From Polynucleobacter necessarius (GTDB lineage: Bacteria; Pseudomonadota; Gammaproteobacteria; Burkholderiales; Burkholderiaceae), in assembly GCF_900096755.1 (NCBI RefSeq), contig NZ_LT615227.1, positions 235,018-299,017 on the forward strand: DNA of 64,000 nt, read 5' to 3'. The notes below the pieces were generated by a model. It was not told the DNA's origin, made no database searches, and saw only the letters and a program-made list of their open reading frames with translations. Below, in pieces: positions 18,361 to 28,671 of the stretch. Within the stretch, counting starts at the first letter, position 1; each line of letters starts with the position of its first letter. The translations under genes were made by a program, and so were the position numbers.

Positions 18361-19662
18361 TTACTTATGTAAATTTAAACGTGCTCGCACATCCCCCACA
18401 TGCCCCTTGAGGTCATATAACTCTTTAGCATCCAACATAGAAACTTTGATATTGCCAACCCGCTTTTCGATAGACTCTAGATCCTTCAGATTCTTTTCTC
18501 TCAATTCTGGGTTTAAAGCATTTCTCTCCACAACTTTCAACTCCTCATATACCTGCGCAAGCTTTAATCTAAGGAAGAAATTCTTCGCTGATGGAATATA
18601 GGTGAACAACGGAATCAAGATCACCAACAATGGGATCACAATTTTCACAAAGCGCCCCACCCATACCGCCGTCCAGAAAGGTAGATGGCGATGCAAGAAT
18701 GAGGGTCCATCTTTTAAATAGATTTCAGCATCCACATGCAAAGGAAAATCTAAACCTGCCCCAGATGGAAACTCGCCTATTTTTTGCAAGCGCGAATAAG
18801 ACTTCAAAATGTCGTAGGAGGCACCTAGTAATAAGGAGACTAAGGCAGGGCCAATGTCATCCTTAGCCACCAGAGTAGCTGTGGCAGCAATCACCTGAAT
18901 ATCTTGTCGCGGTAAGTCATGGGCAATACTAAGAAGTCCTCTGGGCACCGTGACCTTAGATAAATATGGCAGGTTACGTGTATAAGCATCTGCCTGCTCA
19001 AAGTTCATTAAACGAATTCCAGGGATTTCGTAAAACTTTTGCAAAATGGGGGCCTCTGCAGCCGCCACGATAAAGATGGCGTCTAATTCGCCACTCTTAA
19101 ATTTGGCAATTGCCTCGTCCGGCTTTAATTTCTGCGCTTGCATATCTTCTGCAGACATACCGCCAATCTTTAATAAGGCATCGCTCAGAGCCAAGGTACC
19201 GCTGCCTTCATTGCCAATCGATACTCGCTTGCCTTTTAATTGACCCAAAACTCTTAATTGGCCGCCATCATTTTTAAAGGCACTTTCGCGGTACCAAACC
19301 CAAATCGGCTCATAAAACATACCTACTACAGAAACCAAATTAGGGTATTTAGAAACATCGGCAACGCCGCCCTGCACCATCGCAAAATCTACGCCAGAGG
19401 CTGGGTCATTGAGAAGCGCGAGATTATCAACCGTCCCCCCAGTTTTTTTCAGCTCGAGATTGACACCATCATGACCTAGCTCAGCTTTTAAGCGCTCGCC
19501 AAATTGGTAATAGAGCCCCGTTGGAAATCCAGTAGCCATCTCAATGACTTTGGGTGGGGGCGGAATGAGGATCCATAAAACCCCAAAAATAACGATTAAA
19601 ACCGCAAAAAATGCAGCAACGATGGCTAGAGGGTTATAAATTTGTCGTTTGATGGAATTCAT
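18361..19662 (-). CDS. TAXI-family TRAP transporter solute receptor, membrane-anchored
   Basis: A protein of about 433 residues. An N-terminal hydrophobic segment (signal or anchor) ends in PPPPKVIEMATGFPTGLYYQFG, the typical TAXI start. The two-lobed receptor domain contains KGKRVSIGNEGSGTLALSDALL and KFKSGELDAIFIVAAAEAP. A second membrane helix near the C-terminus (KIVIPLLVILIPLFTYIPS) leads into a charged, probably coiled-coil tail. The tailed form occurs in proteobacterial TAXI proteins without an adjacent permease. ATGs at 19662, 19698 and possibly 19743 are all open; 19662 gives the family-like N-terminus. No lesion is seen. Confidence 0.82.
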   Translation of the reverse strand: MNSIKRQIYNPLAIVAAFFAVLIVIFGVLWILIPPPPKVIEMATGFPTGLYYQFGERLKAELGHDGVNLELKKTGGTVDNLALLNDPASGVDFAMVQGGVADVSKYPNLVSVVGMFYEPIWVWYRESAFKNDGGQLRVLGQLKGKRVSIGNEGSGTLALSDALLKIGGMSAEDMQAQKLKPDEAIAKFKSGELDAIFIVAAAEAPILQKFYEIPGIRLMNFEQADAYTRNLPYLSKVTVPRGLLSIAHDLPRQDIQVIAATATLVAKDDIGPALVSLLLGASYDILKSYSRLQKIGEFPSGAGLDFPLHVDAEIYLKDGPSFLHRHLPFWTAVWVGRFVKIVIPLLVILIPLFTYIPSAKNFFLRLKLAQVYEELKVVERNALNPELREKNLKDLESIEKRVGNIKVSMLDAKELYDLKGHVGDVRARLNLHK

Positions 19663-19789
19663 GAAAGTCTCGAATATTGAGGTGTTGGTTTTTTGCATTA
19701 TGCCCCGATGACAATAATAGGGAAAAGATTGAAATCCTGCCAATTAAATCGAGATAAGATGGGGTTTTTCTGATCTACCCAAAATATCA

Positions 19790-20552
19790 ATGAATGCAAT
19801 CACAACAAAAGTAGCCCTAGTGACCGGTGCCGGCACTGAAATCGGCAAAGCAGCGGCAAATTCACTCCTTAAAGGTGGCTACCAAGTCGTATTAACTGGA
19901 CGTAATTTAGATCGACTTCATCAAGCAATCAGCGACATTGGTGGAAATCAAAATAATTGTCTCGCCATAGCCTGTGACGTAGGGAAACCCGAGGACGTCA
20001 AAAAACTATTTGCACAGCTCAAGACCAAATTTGGCAGGATCGATGTGCTCTTTAATAATGCCGGCATGGGAGCACCTGCGATCCCGATGGAAGACCTGAC
20101 TTATGAGCAATGGATGAATGTTGTAAACGCTAATCTCTGTGGCGCATTTCTGTGTTCACAAGAGGCTATTCGCATGATGAAGGCCCAATCACCTCAGGGC
20201 GGCAGAATTATTAACAATGGGTCAATTTCAGCACATGCCCCAAGACCGATGTCTGCCCCCGTATACAGCAACTAAGCATGCTATTAGCGGCTTAACCAAA
20301 ACAATTGCATTAGATGGACGTCCATTCAATATTGCATGTGGTCAGATTGATATTGGCAATGCTGCTACAGAAATGACCGAACGCATGGCTGCTGGCATCA
20401 TGCAGGCAGATCAAACCATCAAGGTTGAGCCTCGCATGGATGTTAATCATGTGGGGGAAGCAGTTCTTCATATGGCCCAGCTACCACTTGAGAGCAACAT
20501 ACTCTCAATGACCATTATGGCCACCAATATGCCTTTTGTAGGTAGAGGCTAA
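19790..20552 (+). pseudogene. Short-chain dehydrogenase/reductase, frameshifted
   Basis: An SDR oxidoreductase of about 253 residues. The cofactor motif (TGAGTEIGKAAA, a variant of TGxxxGIG), the NNAGMG motif and the catalytic serine strand RIINNGSISAH are in the first frame. The YTATKHAISGL active-site motif (YxxxK) follows in a second frame. The break is one extra C in the C5 run at 20256-20260: with four, the frame reads MSAPYTATKHA. It is divergent from the TAXI gene. The substrate is unknown. Confidence 0.82.
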
Positions 20553-20559
20553 ACAGCAG

Positions 20560-21750
20560 TTATTGACGTACTTGATCAACCAAGAGTCGGACATTACTTG
20601 ATCCGACCTTAACGGTTTTTGCAGAGGAAATTAAATCCCCTGCTTCCGGTTTAGCCATACCCGTTTTGGAGACTCTGACTTCAATAGAGGCTTCCGATAA
20701 TTTAGATAATGGCGCGCTTGGATTCATAGCCAATGCATCAGTCAAAGAGAAACTCATTGGAAATTCAGATGCGGCAGTCTTTAGCACTGCCACAGGCATG
20801 CGCTCTCCCGGGTTACGGGCAATCACCATCACAATATCTCCAGCCTTAAGTTTGGGCCTTAGGTCGGCAGTAATCTCAATCGTGCCGCTAATGGATTTAC
20901 CACCGGCTGCAACAGGACTTGCAGAAGGAAGGCCGCCTTTGGAGCGAGCATCGGCAATCGAACCTTCTATTGAGCGCGCTTCTTCTGTGCCAGGTGGTAA
21001 TTGCTGCGCAAGCTTTTCCCAAGCCTGAACAGCTGCCTTGTAGTTTCCGGAGGTATAGGAAGCAGTTCCAGAAAGCCAAAGCGCCATCAAATTATTAGGA
21101 TCTAACTTCAGAGCTTTATTAATTAGCTGAGTGAGTTTACCGGTAAAACTACCATTCGCATTTGTAGCTAAGACATCCGCATAGTCAGCCAACAACTGAG
21201 GATCAGAGTCAATAAAACTGCCTGCGCCTTCATAGGCAACCGCTGCCTCTTGATTCCGGCCCAAGATACGATAGGAGCGAGCCAACATGGCCCAACCCTT
21301 TAGATTGCTTGGATCCTTCTCCATCTTGGTCGCAAACTCGGCAACCATTTTCTCAACACCCTCACGCGTCATTGGCTGCTCTGCATTTCTTTCGGCAACA
21401 CGCGTGGCATCGCCTAATGAAAAATACATGACGGATGAAAGCAAAACAATAAAGATGCAAAGACCAATTATCGTTTTCTTGCTTGAACCCATAACAGCAC
21501 GATCATCTTCTTCGCTGGTATCTTGAAATAAGCGCTGACGCATTTCTGCATGAGAAATTTCATAATCAACTGCATTGATCACGCCAGATTCGCGCTCAGC
21601 CTCTAACTTCTCCAGTTCATCACGATAAATCGCAGCATTCATTTGACGGCGAGAGGTGAGCTCACCTTTCGCCGGGAATATAAAGGGGCGCAATAAGAGC
21701 ACCAATACCAAGACTAATAAAAGAAATGCTGGAATGAGAAAGCTGGTCAT
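20560..21750 (-). CDS. ccmI: c-type cytochrome biogenesis protein CcmI
   Basis: This 396-residue protein has two membrane helices (around residues 1-22 and 90-110) and a periplasmic TPR region (AMLARSYRILGRNQEAAVAYEGA, LWLSGTASYTSGNYKAAVQAWEKLA). A C-terminal domain follows from about residue 285. CcmI holds the C-terminal part of apocytochrome c and hands it to the CcmF/H haem ligation complex. It is the last gene of the ccm operon and shares one base with the ccmH stop (TAATG). Confidence 0.92.
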   Translation of the reverse strand: MTSFLIPAFLLLVLVLVLLLRPFIFPAKGELTSRRQMNAAIYRDELEKLEAERESGVINAVDYEISHAEMRQRLFQDTSEEDDRAVMGSSKKTIIGLCIFIVLLSSVMYFSLGDATRVAERNAEQPMTREGVEKMVAEFATKMEKDPSNLKGWAMLARSYRILGRNQEAAVAYEGAGSFIDSDPQLLADYADVLATNANGSFTGKLTQLINKALKLDPNNLMALWLSGTASYTSGNYKAAVQAWEKLAQQLPPGTEEARSIEGSIADARSKGGLPSASPVAAGGKSISGTIEITADLRPKLKAGDIVMVIARNPGERMPVAVLKTAASEFPMSFSLTDALAMNPSAPLSKLSEASIEVRVSKTGMAKPEAGDLISSAKTVKVGSSNVRLLVDQVRQ

Positions 21751-22229
21751 TAATTGCTCTTATCTTCTTTGCCGGCGTTATTTAGCAAGGCATCAATTTT
21801 TTGGTTATCCTCATCCGTTAAAATGGTGCTGGGCACACTGCTGTTTCTTCTGCGTAAGTAACCTAACAACCCAACGATACCGATGAGAAGGATGACAAAA
21901 GGCCCAATCCAAAGCAGCCAGGTGATTGGCTTAATAGGTGGACGATATAAAACAAAATCACCATAGCGCTCGACCATAAAGGTTCTGATTTGATCGTCGC
22001 TCTTACCTTCTTTAATCAGGATGCGAATTTCTCGACGCAAATCATTTGCCAAATCAGAGCGGGATCCCGCAAGTGACTCATTTTGACAAACCAGGCAGCG
22101 CATTTCTTCGGAGATGCTGATTAAACGCTGCTCAGTCAGCGGATCATCGGCCAATGGAGCAGCATCCTTGGCATAAGAAATGCTCAAGCTAAAAGCACAT
22201 AAGGCAATGAGCAATAAGCGCTTCATCAT
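21750..22229 (-). CDS. ccmH: Cytochrome c maturation thiol reductase CcmH
   Basis: A 159-residue membrane-anchored protein with a signal peptide and the conserved redox motif RCLVCQNESLAGSRSDLANDLR (C45, C48), then a membrane helix (ITWLLWIGPFVILLIGIVGLL) and a cytoplasmic tail. CcmH keeps the apocytochrome CxxCH thiols reduced for haem attachment. The short form matches the CcmH/CycL family where CcmI is separate, as here. It overlaps ccmG by four bases. Confidence 0.94.
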   Translation of the reverse strand: MMKRLLLIALCAFSLSISYAKDAAPLADDPLTEQRLISISEEMRCLVCQNESLAGSRSDLANDLRREIRILIKEGKSDDQIRTFMVERYGDFVLYRPPIKPITWLLWIGPFVILLIGIVGLLGYLRRRNSSVPSTILTDEDNQKIDALLNNAGKEDKSN

Positions 22230-22753
22230 TTCTTGAGCTCACTTACCAAAGGAAAAATCTTTTGATTCAAGATTTCTAGACTTAGAGGTCCAATATGCTT
22301 AAACCGGATGATGCCCGCCTTATCAACGACATAAGTCTCTGGGACACCATAAACGCCGTAATCAATTCCAACGCGCCCATTCGCATCAAATGCTGATAAG
22401 AGATATGGGTTTCCCTGCTTTGCCAACATTGCCAAAGCATCTTCTCGTTTGTCTTTGTAATCCAAACCAATGACGGGCACCACCTGAGATTTAGCAAGCT
22501 CAACCAATACTGGATGCTCTTCGCGACAAGCAACACACCAAGAGGCCCACACATTCAAAATCCAAACCTGCCCCTTCATACTAGCTGGAGAGAAAGTCTT
22601 GTTGGAGTCTCCAAGTTGAGGCACTTCAAATGCGGGCGCTGCTTTATTAATTAAAGGTGACGGCACCTCATGTGGATCGCGATTGAGGCCGATTGCTAAA
22701 AAGACAACCAGAACAACAAATAGCAGCAAGGGAATTAAAAATTTTGCCTTCAT
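22226..22753 (-). CDS. ccmG: Thiol:disulfide interchange protein CcmG (DsbE)
   Basis: A 175-residue thioredoxin-fold protein tethered by an N-terminal helix. The active site is NVWASWCVACREEHP, with cysteines at 73 and 76; the family usually has WCxxC with P in the second position, here V-A. The GVYGVPETYVVD strand carries the cis-proline typical of the fold. It reduces CcmH or apocytochrome in the periplasm. Start and stop both overlap neighbours by four bases. Confidence 0.94.
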   Translation of the reverse strand: MKAKFLIPLLLFVVLVVFLAIGLNRDPHEVPSPLINKAAPAFEVPQLGDSNKTFSPASMKGQVWILNVWASWCVACREEHPVLVELAKSQVVPVIGLDYKDKREDALAMLAKQGNPYLLSAFDANGRVGIDYGVYGVPETYVVDKAGIIRFKHIGPLSLEILNQKIFPLVSELKK

Positions 22754-24672
22754 GAGATCTGCTTTTTCAATTTGATGCGATAGCGCTTATCTGAGATCGC
22801 CAAAACTCCACCAAGCGCCATTAACAAGCAACCACCCCAAATCCAATCTACAAAAGGTTTGTAGTAAACACGTACCGCCCAAGATTTGTCATCCAACTCT
22901 TCACCAAGGGAAACATATATATCTCGAGTTAAGCCTGCATCAATAGCCGCTTCTGTCATTGGCATTGTGGAGGAGAAATAACTACGCTTTTCTGGATACA
23001 TCGTAGTTTCTGTTTTGCCATTTTTGGTCAATAGGAATGCGCCGCGCATTGCTTGATAATTTGGACCCATTGCAGCTGTAACGCTTTGTAACTGAATTTG
23101 ATAGCCGCCAACAGAAACCGTATCACCTGCTGACATGCGCACATCTTTTTCCTCTTGATATGCGCCAACCATGGTGACGCCAATCACAAATACAGCTATT
23201 CCAAGATGGGCAACTTGCATACCAACAAATGAGCGAGTAGGTTTACCTGCTTTTGCTTGACGAATGATTTGCAGACAACCTGAAGCTATCACCCAGAAAG
23301 CCAATAAGAGCCCTAGGCCTGCCAACCAAGTAAATTGACCCATGATGAGAGGAATGGCAACACCCGCCGCAACCACTGCTACCAAGCCTGCAAGCCATAA
23401 GCGCTTAACTACGGTAACTAGATTGGTATTTTTCCAGCTTGTCCAAGGTCCAACTCCCATCAACACCAATAAAGGAATCATGATGGGCACAAACACACTA
23501 TTGAAGTATGGAGGGCCGACAGAAATCTTACCTAAGTGAAGTGCATCGATCAGCAATGGATAAAGAGTGCCAAGCAACACCGAGCCAGCGGAGACTACTA
23601 AAAATACATTGCCTAGCAAGATGAAGGTTTCTCTTGAGCTCAAACTAAATTTACTGCCTAGAGCACTCTTAGGCGCACGCCATGCGTACAGCACTAAAGA
23701 AGATCCAACCACTAAAGCCAAGAAGATCAGAATGAAGATGCCGCGTCTTGGGTCTGTTGCAAAAGCATGAACAGATGTTAGTACGCCCGAGCGGACCAAG
23801 AATGTTCCCAACAAAGAGAGTGAGAACGCGGTAATTGCCAACAACACGGTCCAGCTTTTAAATCCACCGCGTTTCTCGGTAGCCGCCAATGAGTGTAGGA
23901 GTGCAGTGCCAACTAACCAAGGAATGAAAGAGGCATTTTCAACCGGATCCCAGAACCACCAACCGCCCCAACCCAACTCGTAATATGCCCACCATGAACC
24001 TAGAGCAATGCCTAGCGTTAAAAATATCCACGCTGCAGTGGTCCAAGGTCGAGACCAGCGTGCCCAGGCAGCATCTAATCTGCCAGACAACAAAGAGGCG
24101 ATAGCAAATGCAAAAGCCACAGAAAACCCAACATATCCCATGTACAACATTGGTGGATGAAAGACTAATCCGGGATCTTGTAGGAGCGGATTTAATGAGC
24201 GGCCATCTTGCGCTGCAGGTAAAAGACGCGTGAAGGGACTAGACGTAGTCAACACAAACAATAAGAGACCGCTAGTCACAAGCCCTAGAACACCAATGAC
24301 TCGCGCCACCATAAACTCGTCCAAAGCTTTAGAGAGTTGAGCAACCAAGATAGTCCATGTGCTTAATAAGAAAATCCACAACAACAAAGAACCTTCATGC
24401 CCACCCCATACAGCACCTAAACGATAAACGACTGGCAGCTGGGAATTGGAATGCTCTGCTACATAGAGCACTGAAAAGTCATTAATGTAAAAACTCCAGG
24501 CCAGAATTGCGAATGCAATGGCAAGCAAGAGAAAAACTGTTTGGGCTGCTGGTCTAGCTAAGACTAACCACTCACGGCGGCCATAATGCGCGCCAACTAA
24601 AGGCAAGACCCCTTGTATGCAAGCAACACAAAGAGCAAGTATTAATGTGTAATGCCCAAACTCAGGAATCAT
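22750..24672 (-). CDS. ccmF: Haem lyase subunit CcmF
   Basis: This 640-residue polytopic membrane protein ligates haem to apocytochrome c. It has the tryptophan-rich haem-handling motif [20 protein letters not shown], preceded by [12 protein letters not shown] and followed by [20 protein letters not shown] large periplasmic domain lies near the C-terminus, before the last helix. Length (about 640-660) and motifs are normal. Overlaps of four bases with ccmE and ccmG indicate tight coupling. Confidence 0.96.
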   Translation of the reverse strand: MIPEFGHYTLILALCVACIQGVLPLVGAHYGRREWLVLARPAAQTVFLLLAIAFAILAWSFYINDFSVLYVAEHSNSQLPVVYRLGAVWGGHEGSLLLWIFLLSTWTILVAQLSKALDEFMVARVIGVLGLVTSGLLLFVLTTSSPFTRLLPAAQDGRSLNPLLQDPGLVFHPPMLYMGYVGFSVAFAFAIASLLSGRLDAAWARWSRPWTTAAWIFLTLGIALGSWWAYYELGWGGWWFWDPVENASFIPWLVGTALLHSLAATEKRGGFKSWTVLLAITAFSLSLLGTFLVRSGVLTSVHAFATDPRRGIFILIFLALVVGSSLVLYAWRAPKSALGSKFSLSSRETFILLGNVFLVVSAGSVLLGTLYPLLIDALHLGKISVGPPYFNSVFVPIMIPLLVLMGVGPWTSWKNTNLVTVVKRLWLAGLVAVVAAGVAIPLIMGQFTWLAGLGLLLAFWVIASGCLQIIRQAKAGKPTRSFVGMQVAHLGIAVFVIGVTMVGAYQEEKDVRMSAGDTVSVGGYQIQLQSVTAAMGPNYQAMRGAFLLTKNGKTETTMYPEKRSYFSSTMPMTEAAIDAGLTRDIYVSLGEELDDKSWAVRVYYKPFVDWIWGGCLLMALGGVLAISDKRYRIKLKKQIS

Positions 24673-25103
24673 TTATTACTTCCGTTTTTCTGTGCCTGAT
24701 CTAAAGCATGCTTAGCTTCGGGCGGCATGTAGTTTTCATCATGCTTTGCTAAGACTTCACTAGCCACAAATTCGCCATTCGAATTAAGGCGACCCTGAAT
24801 CACTGCGCCTTTACCTTCTTTAAATAAATCAGGAAGAATACCGGTGTAAGACACTGGAATATCTTTTGCCATATCGGTAATTACAAAATGTACTGTAAGT
24901 CCATCGCGTTTGACTGACCCGTCTTTCACCATGCCGCCAATCCTAAATGCTTGTCCATTAGGAGCCTTGCCAGCAGCAACCTCACTTGGGGTGACATACA
25001 AAGCTATATTGCTATTTAGCGCATTCAAAATCAGAAGTGCAGCCACGCCTATAACAGCGAGAGCCGCAATAATGATGACTGCACGTTTATGTCTAGGTTT
25101 CAC
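24669..25103 (-). CDS. ccmE: Haem chaperone CcmE
   Basis: A 144-residue periplasmic chaperone with an N-terminal anchor helix and an OB-fold beta barrel ([33 protein letters not shown]). The haem-binding segment [11 protein letters not shown] carries the covalently binding H121 and Y125. It accepts haem from the CcmABCD complex and delivers it to CcmF. Its stop overlaps the ccmF start and its start overlaps the ccmD stop. Confidence 0.96.
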   Translation of the reverse strand: MKPRHKRAVIIIAALAVIGVAALLILNALNSNIALYVTPSEVAAGKAPNGQAFRIGGMVKDGSVKRDGLTVHFVITDMAKDIPVSYTGILPDLFKEGKGAVIQGRLNSNGEFVASEVLAKHDENYMPPEAKHALDQAQKNGSNK

Positions 25104-25288
25104 TTACTGCTCTCTTTATCAAACTGCTCTGCTAGGCGCTCTTGTTGAAGTCTACGAATAACCGCTTTGAAGCGTGCACGAATTGCTAAAGGCTCAATCA
25201 GCATCACCAAAGCGCAAACACCAAAACTACTCCACGCGTAAAGTGCGTAGCCACCCATAGCAAAGAATTCAGAAGGGCTATTCCACAT
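25100..25288 (-). CDS. ccmD: Haem exporter subunit CcmD
   Basis: A 62-residue single-helix protein beginning [20 protein letters not shown]. The helix is followed by a basic and acidic cytoplasmic tail ([19 protein letters not shown]), the usual CcmD layout. It helps release holo-CcmE from the CcmABC complex. Its first base is the last base of ccmC (TAATG). Confidence 0.92.
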   Translation of the reverse strand: MWNSPSEFFAMGGYALYAWSSFGVCALVMLIEPLAIRARFKAVIRRLQQERLAEQFDKESSK

Positions 25289-26064
25289 TAATTCTTAACC
25301 TCGCTTAATTGTCTCACCCAATCAGCATGAGCCTCACGCTCCAGAATGATGGTCCTGACTCGCATCAAGCCTACTGCAATCGAGTACATCCAGAAACATA
25401 AAGCCATTAATAACATTCCTAGCAACATGGTCTGAGCCATAGCAGGCGCCTTAGTTAAAGAAACCGACGCGCCTTGATGCAAGGTATTCCACCATTTCAC
25501 CGAGAAATAAATGATAGGCACATTCACCACTCCAACCAATGCCAAGATTGCGCCAGCTTTATCAGCTCTACGTGGATTATCAATAGAGGCCTGCAAAGCG
25601 ATAAAGCCTAAATACAAAAATAACAATATCAACTCTGATGTCAGACGTGCATCCCAAACCCACCAAGCACCCCACATTGGCTTGCCCCAGAAGGCACCTG
25701 TCCATAAAGATAAGAAGGCCATCCATGCCCCAACAGGTGCAAGTGCTTGAGCCATCATGGCAGACAGGCGTGTATTAAATACCAATCCCAACCCAGCCCA
25801 CATGGCCATGACTAAGTAAATAAACATCGACATCCATGAAGCAGGCACATGGATAAAAATAATTCGATAGCCTTGACCTTGAACAGCATCGACTGGTGCT
25901 ACAAAAAAACTCACCCATAAACCAGCGGCGCCAAATAACCCTGCGAGCACCAAAAAAATAGGGATTAACTTGCCCGCCACCGGATAGAAGGTGCTCGGGC
26001 TTGATAACTTAAACCAGTTAATCAAGCGGTTTTCAGAAAAGGAGGAGTTATTTGGTTGGTTCAT
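25288..26064 (-). CDS. ccmC: Haem exporter/presenter CcmC
   Basis: A 258-residue membrane protein with six helices and the WWD motif KPMWGAWWVWDARLTSELIL. This motif, with flanking histidines (IFIHVPASWMSMF and WNTLHQGASVSL), presents haem to CcmE. Length and motifs are standard. It overlaps ccmB by four bases. Confidence 0.95.
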   Translation of the reverse strand: MNQPNNSSFSENRLINWFKLSSPSTFYPVAGKLIPIFLVLAGLFGAAGLWVSFFVAPVDAVQGQGYRIIFIHVPASWMSMFIYLVMAMWAGLGLVFNTRLSAMMAQALAPVGAWMAFLSLWTGAFWGKPMWGAWWVWDARLTSELILLFLYLGFIALQASIDNPRRADKAGAILALVGVVNVPIIYFSVKWWNTLHQGASVSLTKAPAMAQTMLLGMLLMALCFWMYSIAVGLMRVRTIILEREAHADWVRQLSEVKN

Positions 26065-26726
26065 TCAATCGCAATCTTTACAGCAGCACTACTTACCCAA
26101 GGTACAAATGCTAAAGCCAAAATCAATAATGCGCCTAGCAATGAAAAATGGCCTGATGTATCCAGACCCACGCTATTGGCATAGACAGCGCCGGCACCAA
26201 AGATCAGCACCGGTATATAGAGAGGCAAAATCAAAAGACTCATCAGTACGCTACCGCCCCTTACACCCAGAGTTAAGGCTGCACCAATGGACCCCAGTAA
26301 TGAGAGCACTGGGGTTCCCAATAAAAGCGTACCCATCAACACATATAAAGAGCTCGCATCTAAATCAAACTGAATACCAATAGTAGGAGCCAAGAGCACG
26401 AGCGGCAAACCGCAAACAAGCCAATGTGCAATAATTTTTCCCGCCACCAAAAATACCAATGGTTGAGGCGCTAACGCCAACTGCTCCAACGCGCCGTCCG
26501 CATAGTCAGAAGCAAACATGCGGTGCAAACCCAACAGGGTAGATAACAAAGCGGCCACCCAAATCACTCCCGGAGCAATCTTGCGCAACAATGCGGCATC
26601 CGCACCGATACCCAGCGGGAATAGACTGGTCACCACCACGAAGAAGAACAAGGCAGTCAGCACCTCACTCTTGCGTCGCATGACCAAGAGTAAATCCCTG
26701 TGAATCATTGTTAGCAAGGCGTTCAT
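26061..26726 (-). CDS. ccmB: Haem exporter ABC permease CcmB
   Basis: A 221-residue protein with six hydrophobic helices, the permease partner of the CcmA ATPase. Family features are the N-terminal IHRDLLLVMRRKSEVLTALFFF and RMFASDYADGALEQLALAP in the first cytoplasmic loop. The CcmAB ATPase powers release of holo-CcmE from CcmC. It overlaps both ccmA and ccmC by four bases. Confidence 0.94.
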   Translation of the reverse strand: MNALLTMIHRDLLLVMRRKSEVLTALFFFVVVTSLFPLGIGADAALLRKIAPGVIWVAALLSTLLGLHRMFASDYADGALEQLALAPQPLVFLVAGKIIAHWLVCGLPLVLLAPTIGIQFDLDASSLYVLMGTLLLGTPVLSLLGSIGAALTLGVRGGSVLMSLLILPLYIPVLIFGAGAVYANSVGLDTSGHFSLLGALLILALAFVPWVSSAAVKIAIE

Positions 26727-27370
26727 AGGTCGAGCACCTGCACATTAGGTAGATTCACCTCTTGATGGCTAGTGAAAATCACCAAGCCACCATCCTCCAG
26801 CTGCCCTGCAATCAAGCTTTGCAGTTCTTGTACGGCCTTCACGTCGAGAGCATTAAACGGCTCATCCAAGATCCATAGTTTGGCCTGACGAGTTAACATT
26901 CGCGCCATTAGGACGCGTCGCTTCTGTCCTGCAGATAAGTAATTCGCTGGCAAGTCTTCGCGACCACGTAGACCAAAACGCCATAAAGTAGCCAACGCTT
27001 TTTCGTGACTCAATGCAACACCATCGAGCGACGCATACATTTGTAAATTTTCTAAAGCGCTGAGGTCTTCCTTCAGAGCATCTCTATGCCCCAGAAACAA
27101 AAGATCACGGTGATAAGCGATGGCATTGGATGCGATAGATAGATTGCCCCAAAGAACCCCGCCAGATTCAGGTTTAGCCAAGCCAGTCAAAAGGCGCAGC
27201 AAACTTGTTTTGCCAACTCCGTTCTCACCTCGAACATGCAAGCAACTTCCGGAGACTACCCGCAGATTTAAGCCTGAAAAAAGTCGTTTTTCACCTCGCA
27301 CGCAAGTTAGAGCGCGGGCTTCGAGCACATAGCTGGTCTTGCTGGAGGTCGGGGAAATATTGTTTGCCAT
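26723..27370 (-). CDS. ccmA: Haem exporter ATP-binding protein CcmA
   Basis: A 215-residue ABC ATPase. Walker A is GENGVGKT (residues 48-55), the signature is YLSAGQKRRVLMARM, Walker B is LWILDEPFNALD, and an H-loop lies at FTSHQEV. It is the first gene of ccmABCDEFGHI. All nine genes are on the minus strand with overlapping or touching ends, so one promoter upstream of 27370 should serve the whole operon. A possible -10 (TATAAT on the minus strand at 27494-27489) lies there, without a clear -35. Confidence 0.95.
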   Translation of the reverse strand: MANNISPTSSKTSYVLEARALTCVRGEKRLFSGLNLRVVSGSCLHVRGENGVGKTSLLRLLTGLAKPESGGVLWGNLSIASNAIAYHRDLLFLGHRDALKEDLSALENLQMYASLDGVALSHEKALATLWRFGLRGREDLPANYLSAGQKRRVLMARMLTRQAKLWILDEPFNALDVKAVQELQSLIAGQLEDGGLVIFTSHQEVNLPNVQVLDL

Positions 27371-27515
27371 GAAAGGCTTGTGGCTTACTTCAAACCACCC
27401 CAGGCATTGTCCAAGAGCCTATAGACCCTGTCAAACAAGCAAAAGTGGATTTTTGAGAATAATCTCTTTTAATTCAATTGCTTAGAGAATTATAAACTGA
27501 CTATGATGGGAAATA

Positions 27516-27539
27516 AAAAACCACCCGAAGGTGGTTTTT
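27516..27539 (-). terminator. Intrinsic terminator after the flavodoxin pseudogene
   Basis: CCACC-CGAA-GGTGG (27521-27534) is flanked by A5 and T5 that extend the stem. It separates the flavodoxin/DUF3833 group from the ccm operon. Confidence 0.85.
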
Positions 27540-27562
27540 AGTCCATCCATCACATAAACCGT

Positions 27563-28115
27563 TTATTTAAGGCGTTTTGTGATTTCGGCGATACGTTGAC
27601 CATAGAGTCTTGCAGTCTCCAAATCGCCCGCATTCACTTCGTCAGCACTCGCATCAGAAGGGGTTTGCATCATTGCACCGGCAGAAGAGCCCGACATAGT
27701 TCACGTCATCTCGTTTAGCAGCCTTGGAGTTAGAAGGCATGAGCCAAGTACCAACCCATAAACCAGAATGCTGCATTGCTAAAGTAAAGAAATAATGCAA
27801 AGTGGAATGCTTGTCACCGTTCATTGTGGCCGAGTTTGTAAACCCGCCAAACACCTTGTCTTTCCACTGCTGAGAAAACCATTGCTTGGAAGATGCGTCA
27901 GCAAACTTCTTAAATTGCCAGCTCACTGTTCCCATATAAGTTGGGGAGCCAAACACGATTGCATCAGCCTCATTTAAGGTTGCCCATTGCGCATCGGTAA
28001 TATTACCTTCAGCATCGATAGCAACCAATGTGCCATTAGCACCTTTAGCAACTGCTTCAGCTTGTTTTACGGTGTGGCCATAACCACTATGAAATACCAC
28101 GGCAATTTTTGTCAT
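27563..28115 (-). pseudogene. Flavodoxin-family NAD(P)H oxidoreductase, frameshifted near the C-terminus
   Basis: A flavodoxin-fold protein starting MTKIAVVFHSGYGHTVKQAE (FMN phosphate loop), with the second FMN loop GSPTYMGTVSWQFKKFAD. The last 45 or so codons lie in another frame, where they read SSAGAMMQTPSDASADEVNA and continue to ITKRLK with a stop at 27563. The break is one extra G in the coding G3 run (C3 at 27690-27692); with GG the frame reads NYVGSSAGAMM. As it stands, a truncated protein of 153 residues results and may fold partly. Its start lies close behind the DUF3833 gene end. Confidence 0.82.
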
Positions 28116-28127
28116 ATTTTTCTCCTT

Positions 28128-28671
28128 TTAGAAGCTCAAAGTTACCTCGCCCAGATCGATACCAAACTTGCTCATTTTTGCCTTATTGAGCATTACCTTG
28201 GGGGTTTTACTCTAGGTACATCCAATCATTGAATTGCACGTGATAAATCGTGCCATCTACCGGCAATGCCAGGGTATATGTCCAGTTCAGAGCATTCCCT
28301 GCCAGGTCACCCTGCGCATTACCAACAACATCATCTGCGCGACCAACAAACTTACCAGGCGATTGCTCAGTCAAAGTCCAAATACGCTTTTGCTTGGTGC
28401 CGTCAGAGTAGTCAAAGCTCTCATCCAGAGTTCCGACCTTCTTGCCATCAACCACAGTCCAGCTCGCTTTAATCAACACCGTAAATCTTTTCTTAACTTC
28501 GCCGTTTCGATCGGTGAAGATGCCATAAGCATCAATCGTGCCTGAAAAATATTCACTTAAATCCAGCGCCGGCTTTTCATTTGCGTATTGGGACGCTTGA
28601 GGGCTAGAGCATGAGACTAAAAATAGACCGCAAAAAATTATCAAGATAAAACTAGATAGGGAGCGTTTCAT
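28128..28671 (-). pseudogene. DUF3833 lipoprotein, frameshifted at the C-terminus
   Basis: A lipoprotein with signal peptide and lipobox (LFLVSCSS) and the DUF3833 body: DLSEYFSGTIDAYGIFTDRNGEV, ASWTVVDGKKVGTLDESFDYSDG, GNALNWTYTLALPVDGT. Translation stops after NDWMYLE near 28207. In a neighbouring frame the next 26 codons read KTPKVMLNKAKMSKFGIDLG and EVTLSF, the normal family C-terminus. A one-base change around 28208-28215 is therefore likely. The function of the family is unknown; it is usually found with the chalcone isomerase-like and DCC genes, as here. Confidence 0.75.
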